A stretch of DNA of 58,611 bases from Desulfobacteraceae bacterium (GCA_011389515.1 JAABUA010000013.1:1-58611), one strand, 5' to 3'. Numbered from the stretch's first letter, positions 1 through 7,929 are shown. Made by a program: numbers and translations. Notes: a model not told the origin generated them from the sequence alone.

Positions 1-852
1 CACGCCATGAACCAACACCTCTCCTGTGCCTGCAATGACCGTTCTGGCAAAATCCTCGCTGCCGGCGGATGATCCGCCTAAAACCAGGATCATGTCGAAT
101 CTGTCTTCCGCTTTTTCCGGCCGGGCATGCCGCAATACGGTATCCTTGATCGTGTCGATGTCATCTGCAACAATGCCGTGGGTCACTGTTTCAGCACCAA
201 GTTCCTCCGCCATTTTCCCAAGCACGTGCGAGTTGGATTCAACCACCTTTCCCTGGGAAAGTGTTCCTGACGCTGCTTCTGTGTAGAGGACCAGTTCGGA
301 TCCGGTGGGCAGGATAAGCACTTTCGGTTTCCGTATGACGGTGACCAATGAAATCCCTCCCGCCAGAAGAGCGCCCAAACAATACGGGGTAATCACGTGG
401 TGCCTTGGAAACAAAAGCTCCGTTGCAACGATATCTTCCCCCATGCGGCGGACATTTTGCCAGGGGAACGCGGGCGCTTCAATCTCTATGGTCTTCTCAT
501 CGATGGCGATGATGTGCTCGATCATGATGACCGCATCGGTTCCGGGGGGCATGATATGGCCGGTGTTTATATATATTGCATCACTGCCGGCAGTCAGGGT
601 TTTTGGGGTTGATTCGCTGGCCCCGTAGGTGAAGTCTGCCTTGACGGCGACACCGTCCATGGCCGCGGCATGAAAGGCCGGAGACGAAAGCCTTGCAAAA
701 ACCGGCTCGGCAAGAACCCGGCCAACGGCATCCGGCGAGGAAACCTTTTCCGTCCCAATCTGTTTTCCAATATCCCCGAAAGCGTCAAACATGGCTTTTC
801 GCGCATCTTCCAGGCAGTGCATGTCAAGGTATATATTTCGGGAACTGGTCAT
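1..852 (-). CDS. MoeA-like molybdopterin-binding protein, C-terminus beyond window
   Basis: Partial gene: 284 codons are open to the left edge, so the C-terminal part is missing. The MoeA fold is recognisable from MDGVAVKA at about residues 65-72 (canonical MDGYA, Tyr replaced by Val), NTGHIMPPGTDAV followed by MIEH, LPTGSEL (canonical STGDEL) and LGGSSAGSEDF. MoeA-type proteins insert molybdate into adenylylated molybdopterin; members with changed motifs are often fused to a substrate-binding-protein domain, which cannot be checked here. Start chosen at the ATG preceded by AGGGAAAG. It lies downstream of a second, more canonical moeA on the same strand, separated by the inverted twin repeats at 959-1468. 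The motif changes suggest a paralogue, perhaps for another metal cofactor or a regulator. Family call is firm, specific role is not. Confidence 0.85.
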   Translation of the reverse strand, partial: MTSSRNIYLDMHCLEDARKAMFDAFGDIGKQIGTEKVSSPDAVGRVLAEPVFARLSSPAFHAAAMDGVAVKADFTYGASESTPKTLTAGSDAIYINTGHIMPPGTDAVIMIEHIIAIDEKTIEIEAPAFPWQNVRRMGEDIVATELLFPRHHVITPYCLGALLAGGISLVTVIRKPKVLILPTGSELVLYTEAASGTLSQGKVVESNSHVLGKMAEELGAETVTHGIVADDIDTIKDTVLRHARPEKAEDRFDMILVLGGSSAGSEDFARTVIAGTGEVLVHGV

Positions 853-958
853 TTCGTCTTTCCCTGTTGAGATTTTGAATGGTAGCTTAACAATAATGAT
901 CCACCTTGAAAATTCAAGGCTTTTTTCCGTTTCATCGCGGCGTGTGAATGAGACAATA

Positions 959-1166
959 GGTTCAATTTCATTTGGGGGGCGTGGTATTCCCCTTGGCAAC
1001 TGTGAGCGATTGGGATCGCTCTATGGCTTGTTCCGCCACATCCTGTAGACTCGCCCTTCGGTCTCAAACAATTCAGGATGTTTGGCTCCACTTCGCCAAG
1101 AGCGATCGTCATTCGCTCCCAATGTTGCCTGCGGGCAAATACCACGTCCCCCAAATGAAATTGGTC
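959..1166 (+). repeat. Twin foldback element A1 (~208 bp imperfect palindrome)
   Basis: Begins GGTTCAATTTC and ends GAAATTGGTC. The two halves are complementary over most of the length: an outer arm with GGGGGGCGTGGTATT pairs with AATACCACGTCCCCC, and an inner arm carrying GGCAACTGTGAGCGATTGGG pairs imperfectly with TCGCTCCCAATGTTGCC. A central hairpin is bounded by CATCCTG and CAGGATG. Core motifs shared with all five other copies are GCAACTG, CTCTATGGCT and CTTCGCC (GGCGAAG on the other strand). First half of an inverted pair with A2. Confidence 0.85.
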
Positions 1167-1259
1167 TTTTTATACTTCCCATTCGCGGAAAGGTATTGGT
1201 GACGGTGGATATCCTATAGCCTTGTGAAGTATGGACCCGGCATATATCGGCATATAAAT

Positions 1260-1468
1260 GATCAATTTTCCGAAGGCATGGGTGGTGCTGCCTGACGGCA
1301 ACATTGGGAAGGCTTGGTGATCGCTCTTGGCGAAGATACGCGTTGCGTCCTGAATTGTTTGAGACCGAAGGGCGAGTTTTCAGGACGCCTTGTATCGAGC
1401 CGTAGAGCGATCCCCAGGCTTCACAGTTGCCAAAGGGAGTACCACCCATGCCTTCGGAAAATTGAACC
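1260..1468 (-). repeat. Twin foldback element A2 (~209 bp), inverted relative to A1
   Basis: Starts GATCAATTTTCC and ends GGAAAATTGAACC, so its outward-facing end matches the outward end of A1. Its outer arms (CCGAAGGCATGGGTGGT against ACCACCCATGCCTTCGG) pair perfectly but are unrelated in sequence to those of A1. It shares GATCGCTCTTGGCGAAG and, inverted, the CTCTAYGGCT and GCAACTG cores. Its central loop resembles the A1 loop read backwards. The 93-bp spacer (1167-1259) contains ATACTTC and GAAGTAT as a weak inverted repeat. Ends 18 bp from the moeA stop codon at 1487. Confidence 0.85.
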
Positions 1469-1486
1469 TTTGAAGTAGGGCGAAAA

Positions 1487-2725
1487 TTAATACTGAAAAG
1501 GCATTACAAGCACTTCGGCCCCCTTTAAGAGCCCCTCGCTGTTCATGCCGATTTTGATGAGTCCGTCGGCATCCAGCATGGTGCGGATCAATCCGGACGG
1601 CCCCAGGATCGGCTCTGCAAAACAGGTTCCTTGTTTTTCAACGATTCTCACCCGTACATAGTCGATGCGCCCCTGGGCGGATGACAGGTTTCGGGTCAGG
1701 GTGGCAGGAACAGCGTAATTTTTTCCGGAAAAGCCAACCTCTCCGCCGATATGGCGGATACACGGCTTTACGAATACTTCAAAAATCACCATGGCCGAAG
1801 CCACGTGTCCGGGGAGTCCCCAGATGCTTTTTCCGCCGGCTTCCGCCAGAATGGTCGGTTTGCCCGGGCGGACCGGCAGTCCGTGGACCAGTATTTTTGA
1901 ACCCGCCAGTGCTTCGATCACCTCAATGGTCAAATCCCGGGTACCCACGGAACTGCCGCCGGAAAGAATCACCATGTCGGATTCGTCCGCGGCTTTTCTG
2001 GCGGCGGCAAAAAGAGGGTCGAATTGATCTTCAACAATGCCGTAGGATCTGGGCACGCCGCCGCACAAGTGTATTGCCGATGACAGGGTGTAGGTGTTGA
2101 TGTCCCGTATGCAGCCGGTTTCCGGAACACTGTCTGCGGAAACCAGTTCATCACCGGTGGAAATGATGCCGATAACGGGTTTTTTGTAAACGTGGATAAA
2201 GGCCTTCCCCATTGCAGCGATGATTCCGGTTTCCTGGGGGCGAAGCCGCCGGCCCGGTTTGAGCAGTCGGGTGTTTATCGGGATGTCTTCATCTTTTTGG
2301 ATGACGTGGGTTCCGGGCGCGACCCGCCGGTATACCTCGATGGTGGTGTTGTCTATTTCGGAGGTGTGCTCGATCATCATGACCGCATCCGCTCCATCGG
2401 GAAGCATCCCGCCGGTGGCGATGCGAGCGGCCTTGCCCGGTGAAACGGTTACGTCTGGCTTCTGACCCATTTCAATCGACCCGCAGATATCCAAGTATGC
2501 CGGGTTGGATTCGGACGCGCCGAAGGTGTCCGAGGCGCGAACTGCATACCCGTCCATTGTGGAACGATCAAAGCCGGGCAGATCAATATCCGAGACAACC
2601 GCCTCGGCCAGTATCCGGCCGCCGGCATACAGAAGGTCGGTTTTTTCAACGCCTGTTGCGGAAAATCCGGATATATACTCAAAAACCTTTTCAACCGGTG
2701 TTACGCTGAAAAATTCCTTAGTCAT
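1487..2725 (-). CDS. moeA: Molybdopterin molybdenumtransferase MoeA
   Basis: 412 aa, the usual MoeA length (about 400). It ligates molybdate to adenylyl-molybdopterin in molybdenum cofactor synthesis in the cytoplasm. Visible motifs in order: MDGYAVRASD at residues 57-66, TGGMLPDGADAVMMIEH around 104-120, STGDEL at 189-194, SGGSSVGTRD at 255-264 and a GLPGHVAS loop near 310; these form the molybdopterin-binding MoaB-like domain, with the small C-terminal beta domain complete. Lies 18 bp downstream of the dapF-like gene on the same strand, so the two are probably cotranscribed; the A1/A2 repeats begin just after its stop. A second MoeA paralogue follows, common in anaerobes with several molybdo- or tungsto-enzymes. 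The motifs are intact, unlike the paralogue. Confidence 0.95.
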   Translation of the reverse strand: MTKEFFSVTPVEKVFEYISGFSATGVEKTDLLYAGGRILAEAVVSDIDLPGFDRSTMDGYAVRASDTFGASESNPAYLDICGSIEMGQKPDVTVSPGKAARIATGGMLPDGADAVMMIEHTSEIDNTTIEVYRRVAPGTHVIQKDEDIPINTRLLKPGRRLRPQETGIIAAMGKAFIHVYKKPVIGIISTGDELVSADSVPETGCIRDINTYTLSSAIHLCGGVPRSYGIVEDQFDPLFAAARKAADESDMVILSGGSSVGTRDLTIEVIEALAGSKILVHGLPVRPGKPTILAEAGGKSIWGLPGHVASAMVIFEVFVKPCIRHIGGEVGFSGKNYAVPATLTRNLSSAQGRIDYVRVRIVEKQGTCFAEPILGPSGLIRTMLDADGLIKIGMNSEGLLKGAEVLVMPFQY

Positions 2726-2743
2726 AACGGTGAAGATCCTGTT

Positions 2744-3610
2744 TCAGCCTGTTTTCATAGTATGTTCTTCATGGTCAAACATTTCAACATCAAGTGTTCC
2801 CTGCCCGATGCGGGTGACCGGACCGGACATGGTAACAGCATAGTCCTTTTGGATGGCAATGTCGAGTATTCCTCCCGGCATGTGTACAGACACATTGCTT
2901 TTGCAAAGCCCCAGCCGGTATATGACTGCGGCCGTCGCTGACGCACTGCTTCCGGATGCAAGCGTATAGCCGGCTCCCCGTTCCCATATTTCTATGTGTA
3001 TGCGGTTTTCGTCGATGACTTTCGCGAACTGCACGTTGGTGCGGTTTGGAAAAACAGGATGGTTTTCGATTATGGGTCCCAAAGTCTTTACCCTTTGGGT
3101 GTCGAGCGTATTTTCAATGACAATGCAGTGTGGGTTGCCTATAGTGGCAGCGCAATATATCAGGTCCATGCCGCCGATAACCATATGCTCATTGATGACC
3201 TCCCGCGGCGGTCCTTCCACCGGAATTTTCCGGCTGTCAAAGCTGACCTGCCCCATTTCCACGGAAACCCGCCGCCCCCCGTGGGATACCCGTGCCGTTA
3301 CCTCTCCGCCGATGGTGGAGATAAGAAACGGTTCTTCTGCAACCAGGCCGTTATCCATCAGGTAGCGGGCAAAAATTCGCAGGCCGTTGCCGCTTTTTTC
3401 GGCTTCACTGCCGTCGGGGTTGTAAATTTTCACCCGGAACGGAACCTGCGATCCGTTTACCGGTCCCCATAAAATTCCATCCGACCCGATGCCGTAATTC
3501 CGGTGACATATTCTCCGGATTTGATCACTAGTGAGTTCTTCGCCCATTTCAGCCGGATTCATGACGATGTAATCGTTTCCCAACCCGTGGTACTTGTAAA
3601 AGTTCATCAT
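2744..3610 (-). CDS. dapF: Diaminopimelate epimerase-like protein with both catalytic cysteines replaced by Ser
   Basis: 288 aa, a full-length DapF fold: starts MMNFYKYHGLGNDYIV, with NPDGSEAEKSGNG at residues 65-76, GNPHC near 158-162 and RGAGYTLASGSSAS at 211-224. DapF interconverts LL- and meso-diaminopimelate using two Cys as acid and base (family pattern CGNG-x-R and ACGTG). Here the first is Ser73 and the second Ser219, read directly as agc and tcc codons. Either this is a paralogue with another substrate or lower activity, or it is no longer a racemase. It starts the operon leading into moeA. No canonical dapF is present in this window. The fold assignment is secure; function as DAP epimerase is doubtful. 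Confidence 0.85.
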   Translation of the reverse strand: MMNFYKYHGLGNDYIVMNPAEMGEELTSDQIRRICHRNYGIGSDGILWGPVNGSQVPFRVKIYNPDGSEAEKSGNGLRIFARYLMDNGLVAEEPFLISTIGGEVTARVSHGGRRVSVEMGQVSFDSRKIPVEGPPREVINEHMVIGGMDLIYCAATIGNPHCIVIENTLDTQRVKTLGPIIENHPVFPNRTNVQFAKVIDENRIHIEIWERGAGYTLASGSSASATAAVIYRLGLCKSNVSVHMPGGILDIAIQKDYAVTMSGPVTRIGQGTLDVEMFDHEEHTMKTG

Positions 3611-3691
3611 CTATCCAATCGTTGTGGATGTTTTTCAAAAACCGTGCAAGGGTAAGGGTATATCTGCCGATTACCCCTTATTGATGGCGTC

Positions 3692-3800
3692 GTTAAAAGT
3701 ACCATCTACTGCGTTGTAGCAATTTTTCATCCGCTCAACATACTACATGTATGTCTTCGCGTATGAAAAATTGCTACGCCTTGTATATGGAACTTTTAAC
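3692..3800 (+). repeat. Foldback repeat, family 2, copy 1
   Basis: Inverted repeat with ends GTTAAAAGT and ACTTTTAAC and arms meeting on TAGCAATTTTTCAT and ATGAAAAATTGCTA. The centre contains ACATACTACATGTATGTCT. It resembles the element at 48435-48581 in length, AAAGT/ACTTT ends and central GTATGTCT. Lies between the dapF-like start and the alaC leader; nothing suggests it is coding. Confidence 0.75.
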
Positions 3801-3803
3801 TTA

Positions 3804-3841
3804 GCCATCTGTTACGTATCTTGTGACTTTTTACGACTTCA
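3804..3841 (+). repeat. Short dispersed repeat, copy 1
   Basis: The stretch from GCCATCTGTTACGTATCTTG to ACGACTTCATC recurs at 57097-57135 with two differences. Its ACTTTTTACGA tail also resembles the right end of the family-2 foldback at 48435-48581 (ACTTTTTGCGA). It directly adjoins family-2 copy 1, so it may be part of a larger mobile or structured unit. Confidence 0.65.
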
Positions 3842-3934
3842 TCCTTATTAAACGTTATAAAAACAGATGACAAGATGCAATTTTTTATACATTCTCTTTC
3901 TGCACCATCCGGTTTTCCCGTGCTGTTTTTCAGA

Positions 3935-3962
3935 TTGACACGGATAAAAAATCGTGTAATAG
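3935..3962 (+). promoter_or_regulatory. Putative sigma70 promoter for the alaC leader
   Basis: TTGACA at 3935-3940, 16 bp spacer, TAATAG at 3957-3962. Transcription from here would give a leader of about 60 nt before the Ala-rich leader peptide. A 15-bp direct repeat (CAGGTTTTTATCACT) lies just downstream near 3978-4007. Confidence 0.45.
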
Positions 3963-4027
3963 CGGAATATAGAAAAAACAGGTTTTTATCACTCAGGTTT
4001 TTATCACTACAGATACAATCAGGGACC

Positions 4028-4099
4028 ATGAAGCAGAAACCAAACTACAGTGCCGCGGCCGCCGCGAGTAAATCAGCTCGGGCGAAAGGCGGCGAATAA
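4028..4099 (+). CDS. Alanine-rich leader peptide of the alaC attenuator (23 aa)
   Basis: A small ORF of 23 codons, preceded by AGGGA. It contains five consecutive alanine codons (GCC GCG GCC GCC GCG) flanked by serines, plus two more Ala, so 7 of 23 residues are Ala. It ends 117 bp before the aminotransferase start, and the gap holds two GC-rich hairpins, the second followed by a T-run. A run of codons for the end product, in a short peptide ahead of a terminator hairpin and a biosynthetic gene, is the classical ribosome-mediated attenuator layout. Stalling on the Ala run when Ala-tRNA is scarce would be the signal. The role is inferred from layout; the peptide and hairpins are seen directly. 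Confidence 0.7.
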   Translation: MKQKPNYSAAAAASKSARAKGGE

Positions 4100-4123
4100 A
4101 AGAAATATCGTCGTTCATATCAC

Positions 4124-4197
4124 GCCGCGGGCTGAAGCCTGGTCCGCGGCTCCTGTTTGAAGTCCCGGACCGAAGCCCCTGGTCCGGGATTTTTATT
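4124..4197 (+). promoter_or_regulatory. Putative transcription attenuator (alanine) upstream of alaC
   Basis: Three competing pairings are visible. GCCGCGG (4124-4130) pairs with CCGCGGC (4144-4150), the pause-type hairpin. GGTCCG (4141-4146) can instead pair with CGGACC (4166-4171), a possible antiterminator. TCCCGGACC (4163-4171) pairs with GGTCCGGGA (4181-4189) and is followed by TTTTTATTT, the terminator. The Ala codons at 4052-4058 also read GCCGCGG and could compete for CCGCGGC. Termination when alanine is plentiful and read-through when it is scarce is inferred. Confidence 0.65.
4163..4197 (+). terminator. Intrinsic terminator hairpin in the alaC leader
   Basis: Nine-bp GC-rich stem TCCCGGACC / GGTCCGGGA with a 9-nt loop, then TTTTTATTT. 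It stands upstream of the aminotransferase Shine-Dalgarno AAAGGAG, so it can only act as a conditional (leader) terminator. Confidence 0.75.
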
Positions 4198-4216
4198 TCC
4201 AAAGGAGAAAAACGGG

Positions 4217-5440
4217 ATGGAAAAAGAACAAAAACCGAAGATCGAGTATGCCAGAAGAATGCACCAGCTGCCGCCATATCTTTTCGGTATGATCAACCAG
4301 ATGAAGATGGAGAAGCGGTGGAAAGGGGATGATGTCATTGACCTGGGAATGGGCAACCCGGTTGATCCGGCCCCCGAGTTGGTAATATCCAAGCTGGTGG
4401 AGGTCGCCACCGACCCCAAGACGCACCGTTACCCCGTGGCGTACGGCATGCGAAACCTGCGCATTGAAATCGCCAAAACCTATGTAAAGGATTACGGTGT
4501 CGTGCTGGATCCTGAAACAGAGATTATCTGCACCATCGGGTCAAAGGAGGGCATTTCCCATCTGTGCCTGGCGCTTATCGGGCCGGGGGATACCGTTCTT
4601 GTGCCGGCACCGGCATTCCCCGTGCATATTTATGCTGCAATCATCGCCGGCGGAAGCGTGCTGAGGATTCCCCTGGACGAAGAGACCGTATTCCTCGAAC
4701 GGCTGGAGATGATGTGCAAAAATGTTTCCCCCCGTCCCAAGGTGCTGATTCTCAATTATCCGCACAATCCCACGGGTGTTTTGGGCAGTCTTGCCCTGTA
4801 TGAGCGGGTTGTGTATTTGGCAAAAAAATACGCGTTCATGGTGATCCACGATTTCGCCTACAGCAAGATCACTTTTGACGGGTATAAAGCGCCCAGTTTC
4901 CTGCAGGTGCCGGGTGCCATGGACGTAGGTGTTGAATTTGGATCTTTTTCCAAATCTTACAACATGGCCGGCTGGCGTCTTGGATACTGCGCGGGAAATC
5001 GTGAAATGGTCGCCGGTCTCAAAAATATCAAGGGGTACTATGATTATGGTATTTTTTCTGCCATTCAGATTGCGGGAATCGTGGCGTTGAGACATTGTGA
5101 CGAGGACGTTTCCGCCCAGGCTGCCATATACCAGTCCCGCAGGGATGTATTGTGCGAAGGGCTCGAGCGGATGAACTGGCCGGTGGAGAAACCCAAGGCC
5201 GGCATGTTCGTATGGACGAAAATACCGGAACCGTTTAACAAGATGGGATCCATGGAATTTTCCATAGAAATGATGGAGCATGCCAATGTGGCGCTTGCGC
5301 CGGGAATCGGTTTCGGCGAGGAGGGAGAGGGGTATCTTCGCATCGCACTGGTGGAAAACGAGCACCGGATCCGTCAGGCGCTGCGGCAGATGAAGCGCGC
5401 CATGAAACAGATCGAAAGCAAGGTGTATCAGGAGGATTGA
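4217..5440 (+). CDS. alaC: Class I/II aminotransferase, probable glutamate-pyruvate (alanine) aminotransferase
   Basis: 407 aa PLP enzyme of fold type I. The PLP lysine is K246 in FGSFSKSYNMAGWRLGY; NYPHNPTG and a DFAYSKI strand precede it, and the arginine binding the substrate carboxylate lies in YLRIALVE near the C-terminus. The family includes AlaC/YfdZ, which makes alanine from pyruvate, and the related LL-diaminopimelate aminotransferases. The alanine-codon leader directly upstream argues for alanine synthesis. Start chosen at the ATG after AAAGGAG, excluding a longer in-frame extension that would run through the terminator. Its 3' end overlaps the convergent aminopeptidase gene by 13 bp. 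Aminotransferase identity is firm; alanine as product rests on family resemblance plus the leader. Confidence 0.9.
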   Translation: MEKEQKPKIEYARRMHQLPPYLFGMINQMKMEKRWKGDDVIDLGMGNPVDPAPELVISKLVEVATDPKTHRYPVAYGMRNLRIEIAKTYVKDYGVVLDPETEIICTIGSKEGISHLCLALIGPGDTVLVPAPAFPVHIYAAIIAGGSVLRIPLDEETVFLERLEMMCKNVSPRPKVLILNYPHNPTGVLGSLALYERVVYLAKKYAFMVIHDFAYSKITFDGYKAPSFLQVPGAMDVGVEFGSFSKSYNMAGWRLGYCAGNREMVAGLKNIKGYYDYGIFSAIQIAGIVALRHCDEDVSAQAAIYQSRRDVLCEGLERMNWPVEKPKAGMFVWTKIPEPFNKMGSMEFSIEMMEHANVALAPGIGFGEEGEGYLRIALVENEHRIRQALRQMKRAMKQIESKVYQED

Positions 5441-7929
5441 CGAGCGCGTACCTGTCGGCAAACCGCCATTTTTGCCAGGCTCATCTGAATGGCCGGTGCG
5501 AAAAGAGGTTTTCTGTCGGCAAGCAAATTGAGATATCGGCTGATTTCTTCGTGGCGGTCAGGGCTGCTGTATGGTGTCATTGCGACGATGATGCGCTCGA
5601 ATATGATGGGATGGATTTTCTGGAGTTCCGGCAGGCTCCCGGTAAACCAGTCCCACAGGGAGTCTTTTGCATGGGGGTTCATGGCCATCCAGGCGATGGG
5701 CAGATGCATGTTGCGTTGCGGAACGTTCGCCAGGATGAACTGTTTTGCCCTTTCAATGAGATCGTCTTGTGAAAAGCAGCCCATGGCCCGCTGTATGTTC
5801 TGCCGTTCCTGCTCGCTTGTGGAGATTTCCAGCCTGTAGACAAACCAGTCAAAGGCCTTGTCGCCTTCCAGGCATGCCCCTGCCTGCAGCGCGGCGCGAG
5901 CGATATCCGGACTGATATTTCCGCCGCTGACCAACCGGTCAAACTGTTGTGCGGCCGCTTCCTTGGGTTCGGGCATGTCTATGAGCACGCCGTACCAGAG
6001 CGCCTTGTTTTTCAATCGTAGCATGCCATGGCTGTCTTCTTTTTCCGGAAGGCATCCGGCGCGTGTAAATGTTTTATCCAGGAAATCCGCCATTGTTTTT
6101 CGGATCTGGCTGCGCAGGCTTCCGGCGAAAATCAGATAAAGAAAAAACAGGCTGTCCAATATCAACGAAAGGGGGAGGGGATCGGTTTCATCACTGAAAT
6201 GGAGCAGGTCTGACACCCAGTCGTCCGCATCTATCATTCCCGCTTTCACAAGGGCGAACCGGTCGCTTGCCAGGCCTCGCCGATCCCCGGCCGAAAGGGT
6301 TTTGTCTTTGATCATGCGGCACAAGCTTTCCCAATCAGCGGCATCGGTGTAGTTTGTCCGGTAAAATCCTTTGTGGCCATCATTGATTTTGTATGCGATC
6401 ACACCATCGTCAATCGGAATGGTTGTTTGCTGCTTATCAAACGTCCGGGAAATGATTTTTTGCCCCCCGCCTTTTTCAAACAGGCGGATCACCAGGGGGA
6501 TGGGCCAGGTCGTCTCCTCTCCCGGCATGGATAAAAATGAAAACCGTTTCTGGGAAATATGGAGGGTGTTTCCGGTCCGATGTGCAACCACAAGCGGATG
6601 CCCTGCCTGTTTCACCCATTTTTCCATGATGCGGGAAATCGGCTTGTCCGATGCGGCTTCCAGGGCGTTCCACAGGTCTTTGCTGCTGGCGCATCCATAC
6701 GCATGGGTGTCAAGATACCGGAAAAGTCCGTCGGCAAAGGCATTCTTCCCCGTGAAACTCTCAATCTGCCGCAGGATGCCGCCTCCCTTGCTGTAGATGA
6801 TGGGCGCCGTGCTGCTGTTGATGACCACATGGTCGCCGCCGGGGATTTCAATGGGAATGGTTTCGGGAAGTGCGTCACGGTTCATGGCCACCTCGACCTG
6901 TGTTTCGGTGAAGTTGTCCCAGATTTGCCAGTCCGGATGGTAATGATCGATTACGCCGTAACCAAAGTAGGTTGCAAAGCTTTCGTTCAGCCACAGGTAT
7001 TTCCAGTCCGAGGGGGTAACCAGGTTTCCAAACCACTGATGCGCCATTTCGTGTGCAATCACCTCGCAGATGCGCTCCTCGCTTTCCGCATCGGTGTTCA
7101 CCGGGTCATACAAAAGCAGGTTCTCGCGAAATGTGATCGCGCCCCAGTTTTCCATGGCGCCGAAGGCAAAATCGGGTACGGCCACCAGGTCGATCTTGGG
7201 CAGCGGATACGGGATTTTGTAATAGTTTTCACAATAATGAAGGGATTTCCGGGCAAATGCCAACCCGTAGTGCACCTGGGTTTCCATTTCAGGCAACACC
7301 ATTGCCCGCACCCGCCGGTCCATTTCGTCAATGAGAAGACGGAATTCGCCGATGCCGAAAAACAGGAGGTAGGTCGACATGGCCGGGGTTTTTTGGAATT
7401 CGACCTGTTTTTTACCGTTTTTCAGGTATGTTTCAGAAGCAGGCGGCATGTTGCTTACCGGCGTCAGATCTGGCGCCACGATGAGCACGAATTCAAATGT
7501 GGCCTTGTACAGCGGGTGGTCGATGCAGGGAAAAGCCCTTCTGGCATCGCTTTCCTGGAACTGTGTGACCGCAATGATCCGGGTTTTCTCTTTCAGCCGA
7601 TATGCGCTTCTATAGAATCCGGCCATTTTTTCGGATATTTCCCCGTAAAAATCGATGATGATTTCAACGGTGCCGGATACCGCTTCCGGCAGATATATGG
7701 TCAGGGTTTCATTGCCGGGATCTACCCGGAATCCCAGGCTGGCCGATGGATCATCCCCCTTGACCCTGCACCGGGTGACAGACAAATCAATGCAGTTCAG
7801 GTGCACCGTATCTGTTTTTTCCGCTGCGGACAGCGTCAGTTCCACTCGTCCGGCGAATCGGAAGTTGGTCATGTCCGGTTCAATGGTGATCCGGTAATTG
7901 ACAGGATGGATGCGCGTTTCATGCTGCAT
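5428..7929 (-). CDS. M1 family zinc aminopeptidase
   Basis: 833 aa, full length for an M1 metallopeptidase. Removes N-terminal residues from peptides in the cytoplasm. The exopeptidase motif GAMEN is at 257-261, the zinc site HEMAH at 293-297 with the third ligand E316 in YLWLNE, and the N-terminal beta domain (about 1-200) precedes them; the C-terminal half is helical, as expected for the ERAP1-like domain. No signal peptide is seen. Start supported by AAGGG eight bases upstream. Converges on alaC with a 13-bp overlap of coding ends and is divergent from the methyltransferase at 8106. PepN-like, but length and detail do not settle which M1 subfamily. Confidence 0.93.
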   Translation of the reverse strand: MQHETRIHPVNYRITIEPDMTNFRFAGRVELTLSAAEKTDTVHLNCIDLSVTRCRVKGDDPSASLGFRVDPGNETLTIYLPEAVSGTVEIIIDFYGEISEKMAGFYRSAYRLKEKTRIIAVTQFQESDARRAFPCIDHPLYKATFEFVLIVAPDLTPVSNMPPASETYLKNGKKQVEFQKTPAMSTYLLFFGIGEFRLLIDEMDRRVRAMVLPEMETQVHYGLAFARKSLHYCENYYKIPYPLPKIDLVAVPDFAFGAMENWGAITFRENLLLYDPVNTDAESEERICEVIAHEMAHQWFGNLVTPSDWKYLWLNESFATYFGYGVIDHYHPDWQIWDNFTETQVEVAMNRDALPETIPIEIPGGDHVVINSSTAPIIYSKGGGILRQIESFTGKNAFADGLFRYLDTHAYGCASSKDLWNALEAASDKPISRIMEKWVKQAGHPLVVAHRTGNTLHISQKRFSFLSMPGEETTWPIPLVIRLFEKGGGQKIISRTFDKQQTTIPIDDGVIAYKINDGHKGFYRTNYTDAADWESLCRMIKDKTLSAGDRRGLASDRFALVKAGMIDADDWVSDLLHFSDETDPLPLSLILDSLFFLYLIFAGSLRSQIRKTMADFLDKTFTRAGCLPEKEDSHGMLRLKNKALWYGVLIDMPEPKEAAAQQFDRLVSGGNISPDIARAALQAGACLEGDKAFDWFVYRLEISTSEQERQNIQRAMGCFSQDDLIERAKQFILANVPQRNMHLPIAWMAMNPHAKDSLWDWFTGSLPELQKIHPIIFERIIVAMTPYSSPDRHEEISRYLNLLADRKPLFAPAIQMSLAKMAVCRQVRARQSS

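Noticed and set aside
959-1166. GGTTCAATTTC at element ends resembles a tRNA T-loop
   Set aside because: No acceptor stem, anticodon arm or CCA-compatible end can be folded around it; the match is to only one arm.
1021-1449. 142-codon minus-strand ORF inside the A1/A2 repeats
   Set aside because: It runs through both palindromic elements, similar ORFs appear in both strands of other copies, and the frames are not conserved between copies. The repeats are treated as non-coding.
3796-4029. 77-codon minus-strand ORF upstream of alaC
   Set aside because: Overlaps the repeats and the promoter region; no motif or ribosome site.
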